Part shown: positions 14,829 through 21,171 of the stretch, in pieces | Layout of the letters: each line of letters opens with the position of its first letter | Numbering within the stretch: position 1 is the first letter of the stretch | Assembly (NCBI GenBank): GCA_021737445.1 | Contig: JAIPDY010000024.1 | Span: 1-21,171 of the forward strand | Direction of reading: 5' to 3' | DNA: 21,171 nt | DNA from: Desulfotignum sp. | GTDB lineage: Bacteria; Desulfobacterota; Desulfobacteria; Desulfobacterales; Desulfobacteraceae | The notes under the pieces: generated by a model | Database searches by the model: none | Told to the model about the DNA's origin: nothing | The model's input: only the letters and a program-made list of their open reading frames with translations | Made by a program: the position numbers and the translations under genes

Positions 14829-15653
14829 ATGACCACCAAAGAATTTGATTTCAAAGACTATATCCGGTCCAGGTTTTTTCCCCATATCTGGTGCCCGGGC
14901 TGCGGTCACGGCATTGTTCTGGGATCATTGCTCCGGGCTATCCATGAGCTGGGCCTGGATAAAAACGAGATCGTCATGACCTCTGGCATCGGTTGTTCTT
15001 CAAGGATTTCAGGGTATGTGGATTTTCACTCCCTGCACACCATCCACGGCCGGGCCCTGACCTTTGCCACCGGTGTCAAACTGGCCAAACCCGGCATCAC
15101 CGCCATCGTGCCCATGGGAGACGGAGATGCCCTGGCCATCGGCGGGAACCACTTCATCCATGCGGCCAGGCGCAACATCGATATCACCGCCATTGTGATG
15201 AACAACCGGATTTACGGCATGACCGGGGGTCAGTTTTCCCCGTTGTCCGGTCTGGGTAAAAAAGCCACCACCGCCCCCTATACCACCATTGACAACCAGT
15301 TTGATGTGGTGGAACTGGCAAAAAGTGCCGGCGCCAGTTTTGTGGCAAGGTCAACGGTTTTCCATGCCACAGAGTGCAGGGACCTGTTGAAAAAAGCCAT
15401 TGCACACAAAGGATTTTCCGTGGTGGAGATTTTGTCCCAGTGTCCCACCTATTACGGCAGAAAAAACAAAGAAGGGGATGCGGTCCAGATGATGGAAGGA
15501 TTCAGGACAAATACCGTTAAAATCGGTTCCAAAAAACTGGAAAACAATCCTGACCTTATCCAGCGGGGCATTTTTGTGGAAGATACCCAGAAGGCAGAAT
15601 ATTGTGAGGCTTATGACAAAATCATTGAGACCGCAATGAAAGGAAACGCATAA
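14829..15653 (+). CDS. korB: 2-oxoglutarate:ferredoxin oxidoreductase beta subunit (thiamine diphosphate binding)
   Basis: A 274-residue beta subunit that holds the diphosphate end of thiamine diphosphate. WCPGCGHG (residues 21-28) and SGIGCSS supply conserved cysteines, HGRALTFATGVKLA follows, and the magnesium/diphosphate motif is MGDGDALAIGGNH near 96-108 with MNNRIYGMTGGQFSP after it. The canonical SPTTP run of many KorB proteins is changed here to SPLSG, a small deviation. SQCPTYYGRKN near the C-terminus is family-typical. The stop overlaps the korC ATG by one base (TAATG). Confidence 0.88.
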   Translation: MTTKEFDFKDYIRSRFFPHIWCPGCGHGIVLGSLLRAIHELGLDKNEIVMTSGIGCSSRISGYVDFHSLHTIHGRALTFATGVKLAKPGITAIVPMGDGDALAIGGNHFIHAARRNIDITAIVMNNRIYGMTGGQFSPLSGLGKKATTAPYTTIDNQFDVVELAKSAGASFVARSTVFHATECRDLLKKAIAHKGFSVVEILSQCPTYYGRKNKEGDAVQMMEGFRTNTVKIGSKKLENNPDLIQRGIFVEDTQKAEYCEAYDKIIETAMKGNA

Positions 15654-16198
15654 TGGAACGTTCACGACTTGTTTTTTCAGGGTCAGGGGGCCAGGGTGTG
15701 ATCACAGCTGCCATCATTCTTGCCAAAGCTGCTGTGATGTTTGAAGGAAAAAACGCCACCCAGTCCCAGAGCTACGGGGCAGCGGCCCGGGGGGGCGCCA
15801 CCAGGAGCGATGTACTGATATCTGAAACAGATATCTTTTTCCCCAAAGTGGTCCAGCCCAATATCCTGGTGAGCCTGACCCAGGAAAGCTATAATACGTT
15901 TTCAGACATCATCCGGCCCGGCGGGCTGCTGCTGGTGGACAATAAATATGTATCCATTGAAAAAAAAGTGGATGCCAAACATATCTCTTTGCCCATGTAT
16001 GACACGGTTATGGGAAAAATCGGCAAGCCCATCGTGTTCAATATCTGCATGCTGGGAGCCCTGATCGGCATCACCAGACTGGTCCAGGCCCAATCCATTC
16101 TAAAGGTTCTGGAAACTTCCATTCCCAAAGATTTCATGGACATGAACAAAAGCGCCCTGGAACTGGGCATAAAAATGGGAGAATCCGCAGCCTATTGA
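15653..16198 (+). CDS. korC: 2-oxoglutarate:ferredoxin oxidoreductase gamma subunit
   Basis: A 181-residue gamma subunit. It opens with the family motif FSGSGGQGVITAA (residues 8-20), the CoA-binding region of 2-oxoacid:ferredoxin oxidoreductases. SQSYGAAARGGATRSDVLIS, with the conserved RGG, follows near 40-60, and NICMLGALIG near the C-terminus. With korD, korA and korB it makes a complete soluble enzyme encoded in one operon. The next gene starts 19 bases later, so transcription may continue into it. Confidence 0.9.
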   Translation: MERSRLVFSGSGGQGVITAAIILAKAAVMFEGKNATQSQSYGAAARGGATRSDVLISETDIFFPKVVQPNILVSLTQESYNTFSDIIRPGGLLLVDNKYVSIEKKVDAKHISLPMYDTVMGKIGKPIVFNICMLGALIGITRLVQAQSILKVLETSIPKDFMDMNKSALELGIKMGESAAY

Positions 16199-16217
16199 TT
16201 TTCAACAACCGCATGCC

Positions 16218-17903
16218 ATGACAGCACCTGAAAAAATTCCTGCAGACCTTGTGGCTGACTGGCACACCCTTCACCGGGTGTTTATCCGCCCCGAGGATGA
16301 AAAAAGCCGGCAGACCTTGGTAAAATACATGGAACAGATCCTGTTCGGGCTCCATGATTTTCTCAACACCCATGTGGGTGTGACCGAAGCCATCCCTCTG
16401 GCCACCCTGGCCCGCTCCTATACGGACACGGCCATAAACAGGGAGCCGGAAAAAAAACTGGCGGAAGTTATCAGGGATATCATCAATGAGATAGCTCCCC
16501 GGGCCGTGAACGTAGCCTCTCCCTATTTTATCGGCCACATGACGTCAGCCATCCCGTTTTTCATGGTCCATCTCAAGGCCATTGCCGCTGCGCTGAACCA
16601 GAACCTGATCAAACTGGAAACATCCAAGGTGCTCTCTGTTCTGGAAAAACAGGTGCTGGCCAAGATGCACCGCATGATTTATAACCGGGAACAAAAATTT
16701 TATGACTGCCATGTCCAGAACGCAGATACCTGTCTGGGGCTTTTCACCAACGGAGGGACCACCGCCAATATCACGGCCCTGTGGGTGGCCAGAAACAGGT
16801 GTTTCCCCCCCACTGAACATTTTTTTAGTGTTGAAAAAGACGGGATGCCGGCAGCTATGAAAGCTCATGATCTGGAACGTATGGTGGTGCTGGTGTCCGA
16901 ACGGGGCCATTTTTCATTAAAAAAAGCCGGCGGCCTCCTGGGGATCGGCAACAAAAATGTCATTGCAGTGGATGTGAATGAAAACCACCAGATTGATATG
17001 GCAAAACTGACCCGGATGGTTCAGAAGCTCTCGCGCCGGAAACAAACAAAAATTGCCGCCATCGTAGGCATTGCCGGTGCCACGGAAACCGGAAGTATTG
17101 ATCCTTTGCCCCAGATGGCACACCTGTGCAGAACCCACAAGATTCATTTTCATGTGGATGCGGCCTGGGGCGGGCCTGTGATGCTGTCGGAAAAGTATGC
17201 CGGCCTGCTGGCCGGCATACAGGAAGCGGATTCTGTAACCATCGACTGTCACAAACAGTTCTACATGCCCATGAGTGCCGGCATGGTCTATTTCAAAGAT
17301 CCCCGGGCACTGGACCGGATCGTATACCATGCAGGATACGTCAACCGGAAAGGGTCGGTTGACCTGGGCATCAAAACCCTTGAAGGCTCCAGGGAAGCCA
17401 GCTCCCTGATCCTGGACAGCGCCCTGAAAATCATGGGATCCCAGGGCTATGCCCTGATGATCGATCACGGCATTGAAACCGCCCGGCTGTTTGCCCAGAA
17501 AATAAAGGACCGGGACCGATTCCAGCTGATCACTGAACCGGTTCTCAACATTCTCACCTACCGGGCTGTACCGGCCCGGTTCAGGCAACTGCTGGACACC
17601 ACCCAATCAGAATCCCGGCGGCAGCAGACAGATGGCTGTCTGGACCAGATCAACATCGATCTTCAGCGCATCCAGAGGGAGGTGGGAAAAAGTTTTGTAT
17701 CCAGAACCCGTCTGAAACACTTTACAGGTGATAATCATGATATCGTGGTGCTGCGGTCCGTCATCATGAACCCTTACACCGACGGTTCGATTCTGGACCG
17801 GATTCTGGATGAACAGGAAACGATCCTGGACACCATGGATATTCAGGATCCGACCTTTTCACACAATATTGACATCCCACAGGGAGAACACCAGGATGGG
17901 TAG
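16218..17903 (+). CDS. panP: PLP-dependent decarboxylase, PanP-type aspartate 1-decarboxylase
   Basis: A 561-residue group II PLP decarboxylase. TNGGTTANITALWVARN (about 175-191), HVDAAWGG with the PLP-binding Asp314, and DCHKQFYMPMSAGM with the Schiff-base Lys346 are visible. The DLGIKTLEGSR pattern and the conserved N-terminal HMTSAIPFFM...LNQNLIKLETSKV stretch match PanP, which makes beta-alanine from aspartate for CoA synthesis where PanD is missing, better than GadB glutamate decarboxylase. The substrate is inferred. The ATG at 16218 has no clear ribosome binding site, so it may rely on coupling to korC 19 bases upstream. It overlaps the next gene by eight bases. Confidence 0.75.
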   Translation: MTAPEKIPADLVADWHTLHRVFIRPEDEKSRQTLVKYMEQILFGLHDFLNTHVGVTEAIPLATLARSYTDTAINREPEKKLAEVIRDIINEIAPRAVNVASPYFIGHMTSAIPFFMVHLKAIAAALNQNLIKLETSKVLSVLEKQVLAKMHRMIYNREQKFYDCHVQNADTCLGLFTNGGTTANITALWVARNRCFPPTEHFFSVEKDGMPAAMKAHDLERMVVLVSERGHFSLKKAGGLLGIGNKNVIAVDVNENHQIDMAKLTRMVQKLSRRKQTKIAAIVGIAGATETGSIDPLPQMAHLCRTHKIHFHVDAAWGGPVMLSEKYAGLLAGIQEADSVTIDCHKQFYMPMSAGMVYFKDPRALDRIVYHAGYVNRKGSVDLGIKTLEGSREASSLILDSALKIMGSQGYALMIDHGIETARLFAQKIKDRDRFQLITEPVLNILTYRAVPARFRQLLDTTQSESRRQQTDGCLDQINIDLQRIQREVGKSFVSRTRLKHFTGDNHDIVVLRSVIMNPYTDGSILDRILDEQETILDTMDIQDPTFSHNIDIPQGEHQDG

Positions 17904-18753
17904 GATCTCCCTTGCCCATGGAAAAGAAAAACTGATTGTCATACCGCTTTTGACCGACGGTGACACCTTTGTCAAAAATCGAACCGGGCTGGGGATTCAC
18001 TTTTTTTTAGGCAACCTGTTCTGCCTTCATCCAGGGCTTGCTGAATGCTGGTTCGGATGGCGGGTCAAACAGATCTTTTCAGATCCCGCCGACCTGACTG
18101 CCTATTGCCGTGGCACAAGCCGGTCCGTGGATATTATGGCACTGGGAAAACAGCAAAAAGTCCGTTTCTGGCTCCAGGGCAAATGTGTAATATCCCCAGA
18201 ACAGGCCACGGTTCAGCTCAAGCTTCATGACACCGCAGACACCGGCAGGGTATACGACCGAAAACTGGCCCTGACCTTTGATGACGGTCAGATCCGGTTC
18301 AGACAGGACCTGTTTGACTGGCTGGGCCACACCGGGCTGGGATTCCCCGTTCTTGACCATGCGTTGTGGCCGGAGCGTATTACCCGGCAGGGATTTGAAA
18401 CCATGGGAAAAGCCCTGGAAATACTGTACCTCAATTATGTGGCAGGAGTGGATCGCCCCATTGATCTGACAGAGTTTGACCATCTGGCCCACACCTGCCC
18501 GGACTCCTATCTGGCCCTGGACCTCAAAGGGTGGGTGCTATGCAAAAACAAAAAGTACCGGGCTGCCATACCGGTATTTCTCAGGGCACTGGACCTTAAT
18601 CCGTCTGGATTCGGGGCCCTGGCCGGGCTGATGTGGTGCGGTGTCCATACCGGGGACAGGAAAATGGCCTTGACCTATGCCCTGGCCAAATTAGCTTGTC
18701 ATGGAGATCCGCCGGAAAAAGCCCGGTCATTTGTGGAAAAAAAATTTGCCTGA
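17896..18753 (+). CDS. TolB-like N-terminal plus TPR protein of unknown function
   Basis: A 285-residue protein. The ATG at 17896 is preferred over an in-frame one at 17809: it lies inside the end of the decarboxylase gene with GGGAG about ten bases upstream. Residues 10 to about 150 (LIVIPLLTDG, VRFWLQGKCVI, VQLKLHDTADTGRVYDRKL) recall the TolB/FlgO-like domain often placed before TPRs, in which a two-layer fold ends in a 'ligand description' beta hairpin. This is a pattern impression only. The C-terminal third has TPR-like helices (LDLKGWVLCKNKKYRAAIPVFLRALDLNPSG at about 215-245 and following). No signal peptide or membrane segment is seen, although TPR proteins of this type are often assembly partners. 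It converges on ilvC with only 14 bases between the stops. Confidence 0.7.
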   Translation: MGRISLAHGKEKLIVIPLLTDGDTFVKNRTGLGIHFFLGNLFCLHPGLAECWFGWRVKQIFSDPADLTAYCRGTSRSVDIMALGKQQKVRFWLQGKCVISPEQATVQLKLHDTADTGRVYDRKLALTFDDGQIRFRQDLFDWLGHTGLGFPVLDHALWPERITRQGFETMGKALEILYLNYVAGVDRPIDLTEFDHLAHTCPDSYLALDLKGWVLCKNKKYRAAIPVFLRALDLNPSGFGALAGLMWCGVHTGDRKMALTYALAKLACHGDPPEKARSFVEKKFA

Positions 18754-18767
18754 CACCGGATGGTGCA

Positions 18768-20243
18768 CTATAAAATCGGTTTCATCGCCCCCATATATGC
18801 CCTAAGTTTCCTGCCTACCTTTTCTACAGAGGTTGTGCTGATGGCTTCATTCACCTGGATCAGACGGATATTGTCCACCCCGGTATCGGTCATATCAAGG
18901 CCGGTACCGATCACATCCGTGTCAATGGTTTCCATGAAAGATTCCAGCAGGGGTACCGCTGTATGGCAAAACAGGTAACACCCGTATTCAGCGGTATCGG
19001 AAATCACCACATTCATCTCATACAGTTTTTTACGGGCAATCAGGTTGGCAATGAGTGGCACTTCATGCAGTGATTCATAATACGCGGATTCTTCGACAAT
19101 GCCGGCAGACACCATGGTGTCATAGGCCAGTTCCACCCCGGCCCTGACCATGGCCACCATGAGAATCCCGTGATCAAAATATTGCTGTTCCGGAATCTTT
19201 TTTTGCTGTGACACCGCTTTTTCAAAGGGTGTATCAGCGGTCTGGGCACGCCATTTAAGCAGGTCGGCATCATCGTTGGCCCAGTCTTCCATCATGGTTT
19301 TTGAAAAATGACCGCTCATGATGTCATCCATATGCCGGTTGAACAGCGGGGTGAGGATCTGTTTCAACTGCTCGCTTAGATCATGGGCCCTTATCTTGGC
19401 CGGGTTGGACAGCCGGTCCATCATGTTGGTGATGCCCCCGTGCTTGAGGGCCTCGGTAACGGTCTCCCACCCGTACTGAACCAGACAGGAAGCATATCCT
19501 TCATCCATGCCCTTTTCGATCATCTTGTCATAGCACAGCAAAGACCCTGCCTGGAGCATGCCGCATAAAATGGTCTGCTCCCCCATAAGATCGGATTTCA
19601 CCTCCGCCACAAACGAAGACTCCAGGACCCCGGCCTTGTGACCGCCGGTGGCGGCTGCATAGGCTTTGGCCAGTTCCAGACCCTCTTTTCCGGGATCATT
19701 TTCCCGGTGCACTGCAATGAGAGTGGGAACTCCGAACCCCCGCTTGTATTCCTCCCTGACCTCGGTTCCAGGAGATTTAGGCGCCACCATGATCACGGTG
19801 AGATCGTCTCTGATCTTCATGCCCTCTTCCACAATATTGAAACCATGGGAATAGGACAGACAGGCGTTTTGTTTCATCAGCGGCATGACGGCATTGATGA
19901 CCGGGGTGTGCTGTTTGTCCGGGGTCAGGTTAATCACCAGATCAGCTGACGGCAGCAACCTTTCATAAGTATCCACCACAAACCCGTGTTCTGTGGCATT
20001 TTTCCAGGATTGCCGTTTTTGTACAATGGCAGTGTTCCGCAGGGCATACGATACATCCAGGCCTGAATCCCGCAGATTAAGTCCCTGGTGAAGCCCCTGG
20101 GCACCACATCCCACAATCACAATTTTTTTGCCTTTTAAAGCACTCACCCCGGCAAAAAACTCACCTGTACCCATGAAGCGGCACTTGGACAATTCCGCCA
20201 GCTGCAGCCGCAGCGGCAGAGAATTAAAATAATTTTCACCCAT
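18768..20243 (-). CDS. ilvC: Ketol-acid reductoisomerase, class II (long form)
   Basis: A 491-residue enzyme, the same length as the Escherichia coli protein and similar along its whole length. It isomerises and reduces acetolactate (or acetohydroxybutyrate) in valine, isoleucine and leucine synthesis. The start at 20243 (MGENYFNSLPLRLQLAEL) has AAGGAG nine bases upstream; an ATG nine codons earlier lacks one. VIVGCGAQGLHQGLN binds the cofactor. Arg69, Arg77 and Ser79 (ALRN...QKRQSW) match the NADPH-phosphate-binding residues of the E. coli enzyme. KSDLMGEQTILCGMLQAGS and ESAYYESLHEVPLIAN carry metal and substrate residues. The duplicated C-terminal knotted domain makes it class II. It is monocistronic, with no ilvB, ilvN or ilvY nearby. 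Confidence 0.97.
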   Translation of the reverse strand: MGENYFNSLPLRLQLAELSKCRFMGTGEFFAGVSALKGKKIVIVGCGAQGLHQGLNLRDSGLDVSYALRNTAIVQKRQSWKNATEHGFVVDTYERLLPSADLVINLTPDKQHTPVINAVMPLMKQNACLSYSHGFNIVEEGMKIRDDLTVIMVAPKSPGTEVREEYKRGFGVPTLIAVHRENDPGKEGLELAKAYAAATGGHKAGVLESSFVAEVKSDLMGEQTILCGMLQAGSLLCYDKMIEKGMDEGYASCLVQYGWETVTEALKHGGITNMMDRLSNPAKIRAHDLSEQLKQILTPLFNRHMDDIMSGHFSKTMMEDWANDDADLLKWRAQTADTPFEKAVSQQKKIPEQQYFDHGILMVAMVRAGVELAYDTMVSAGIVEESAYYESLHEVPLIANLIARKKLYEMNVVISDTAEYGCYLFCHTAVPLLESFMETIDTDVIGTGLDMTDTGVDNIRLIQVNEAISTTSVEKVGRKLRAYMGAMKPIL

Positions 20244-20250
20244 TTTACAT

Positions 20251-20258
20251 ATCTCCTT
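20251..20258 (-). promoter_or_regulatory. Ribosome binding site deciding the ilvC start
   Basis: AAGGAGAT on the minus strand, about seven to nine bases before the ATG at 20243, fixes a 491-residue product aligned to the start of other class II enzymes. The ATG at 20270 has no such site. Confidence 0.85.
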
Positions 20259-20286
20259 GATCTGATGCATTGATAGTTATTCATTT

Positions 20287-20315
20287 ATTGTGGGCTATTT
20301 TTCTTATTGCGTCAA
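20287..20315 (-). promoter_or_regulatory. Possible ilvC promoter
   Basis: On the minus strand, TTGACG (20315-20310) and CACAAT (20292-20287) are spaced by 17 bases. Each matches the sigma-70 hexamers in four to five positions. A second TTGACA sits farther upstream (20344-20339) without a good -10. I see no leader peptide or attenuator in the leader. Confidence 0.35.
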
Positions 20316-20371
20316 ATGAATCATCTGCAATATCATATTGTCAAAATAGAAAGGCAATTTTCAGGGTTCTC

Positions 20372-20401
20372 TTGACCGGTTTACCGGGGATGGTTTATAC
20401 T
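20372..20401 (+). promoter_or_regulatory. Promoter of the PfkB-family kinase gene
   Basis: TTGACC (20372-20377) is followed after 18 bases by TATACT (20396-20401), five of six matches in each box. The spacer holds the small inverted pair CCGG-TTTA-CCGG. The start would be near 20408, about 43 bases before the gene. Confidence 0.55.
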
Positions 20402-20450
20402 GCCTTTGTTTTATTCATATAACATGAACAGGCCTATATATCGGAGGATC

Positions 20451-21171
20451 ATGATTCTGGTAACAGGCGAAATACTGTTTGATCTTTTCAAGGACCGCAA
20501 GAGAATGGGCGGGGCTCCGTTCAACTTTGCTTTCCATTTAAAAAAACTGGGATTTGACGTGCGGTTTGTATCCCGGGTAGGAAAAGATGATCTGGGCAAA
20601 GAAATTTTGGATTTTCTGGCAAGCCATGGATTTGACACCAAAGATATCCAGATTGATCCTGATTTGCCCACCGGCACGGTCACCGTGACTTCATCAAAAA
20701 ACAGCCACACATTTACCATAACCCCGGACACCGCCTGGGACAGAACAGCCTTTTCCGGCCGAATGGCAGCCTGCCTGAAACAAGGCCCTGACCTGATCTA
20801 TTTTGGGTCCCTGGTGCAGCGCACATCCCGGGGACATGCCCTCATTGATCAGATCATGACAGAAAAACAGGGCAAAACCAAGGTGTTCTGCGACATCAAC
20901 CTGCGGCCGGCATCCTATACCAAAACAGTGGTTGAAACCTGCCTGTCAGCCGCCGATATCTTAAAACTCAACCAGGAAGAGCTGGCTGAGATCAAAGGCG
21001 ATGCCGGCACTTCCCATAAAACAGCAGCGCGCAAGCTCATGTCAGCCCATGGTATCCAGCTGGTGATCCTCACCCTGGGATCTGACGGCAGCACCTGGAT
21101 AACCCCTGATACCACAATACACCGCCCGGCGGTTACGCCGGAAAGGATCAAAGACACGGTGGGTGCCGGGG
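20451..21171 (+). CDS. PfkB-family sugar kinase, fructokinase-like (C-terminus outside window)
   Basis: 240 codons of an open frame that runs off the window. The ATG at 20451 is chosen because GGAGG lies three bases upstream; an in-frame ATG at 20424 has no site. The N-terminal VTGEILFDLF with GGAPFNFAFHLKKLGFDVRFVSRVGKDDLG is the PfkB/ribokinase start, and the GGAPxN-A pattern resembles fructokinases. FCDINLRP near residue 145 and LNQEELAEI follow, then VILTLGSDGS. The last visible residues are DTVGAG, so the window stops directly before the catalytic Asp of the DTxGAGD signature. Likely role: ATP-dependent phosphorylation of fructose or a related sugar. The exact substrate is uncertain. Confidence 0.88.
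   Translation, partial: MILVTGEILFDLFKDRKRMGGAPFNFAFHLKKLGFDVRFVSRVGKDDLGKEILDFLASHGFDTKDIQIDPDLPTGTVTVTSSKNSHTFTITPDTAWDRTAFSGRMAACLKQGPDLIYFGSLVQRTSRGHALIDQIMTEKQGKTKVFCDINLRPASYTKTVVETCLSAADILKLNQEELAEIKGDAGTSHKTAARKLMSAHGIQLVILTLGSDGSTWITPDTTIHRPAVTPERIKDTVGAG

Noticed and set aside
16917..17606. 229-residue open frame on the minus strand
   Set aside because: Antisense to the PLP decarboxylase, including its lysine motif; a shadow frame.
17809..17895. Longer N-terminus for the TPR protein
   Set aside because: It would overlap the decarboxylase by 95 bases and is Arg-rich without domain character; the ATG at 17896 has a ribosome binding site.
18755..18766. CACC-GGAT-GGTG hairpin between the convergent ends of the TPR gene and ilvC
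   Set aside because: Only a four-base stem and no T-run on either strand; too weak to call a terminator.

Overview
The window looks like chromosomal DNA of a strictly anaerobic, sulfate-reducing-type bacterium of the Desulfobacterota, probably Desulfobacteraceae. This is inferred from the gene content: a four-subunit ferredoxin-dependent 2-oxoacid oxidoreductase, a biotin-dependent carboxyltransferase/transcarboxylase pair, and a PAS-rich hybrid-style sensor kinase. The protein sequences themselves suggest it too. No database search was possible. Coding density is high, many genes overlap by 1-4 bases, and no gene-free stretch exceeds about 210 bases. I saw no tRNA, rRNA, CRISPR array, insertion sequence or prophage gene.

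Layout. (1) 1-2043, minus: the N-terminal 681 residues of a membrane-anchored multi-PAS histidine kinase, cut off by the window edge just after its H-box. (2) 2103-6935, plus: a housekeeping operon starting from a good sigma-70-type promoter, rplU-rpmA-obgE-nadD-rsfS-gpmI, ending with an orphan HsdR-N-like protein that has lost its nuclease residues. It joins ribosome assembly, NAD synthesis and glycolysis. (3) 13438-6939, minus: a small membrane-protein ORF, a family-2 glycosyltransferase and a DUF6125-like cysteine-rich protein, then a 12S-type carboxyltransferase, a 74-aa helical small subunit, a 5S/OadA-type carboxyltransferase with its own biotinyl domain, and a double zinc-ribbon protein. 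The transcription unit ends at a strong hairpin that lies inside the 3' end of the convergent plus-strand gene. (4) 13459-18753, plus: korDABC (2-oxoglutarate-type:ferredoxin oxidoreductase), then a PanP-type PLP decarboxylase and a TolB-like/TPR protein. (5) 20243-18768, minus: a long-form (class II) ketol-acid reductoisomerase. (6) 20451-21171, plus: a PfkB-family sugar kinase, cut off one codon before its catalytic Asp.

How it fits together. The carboxyltransferase module can move a carboxyl group between methylmalonyl-CoA (or another acyl-CoA) and pyruvate/oxaloacetate without ATP. The kor complex connects 2-oxoglutarate, succinyl-CoA and reduced ferredoxin. Both serve C4/acyl-CoA central metabolism in an anaerobe. 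PanP would supply beta-alanine for CoA.

I did not find a convincing new defence or mobile system. The points most worth a second look are the small extra subunit of the transcarboxylase, the terminator embedded in an opposing coding sequence, the nuclease-dead HsdR-N orphan in a ribosome operon, the membrane ORF coupled to the glycosyltransferase, and the class II IlvC.
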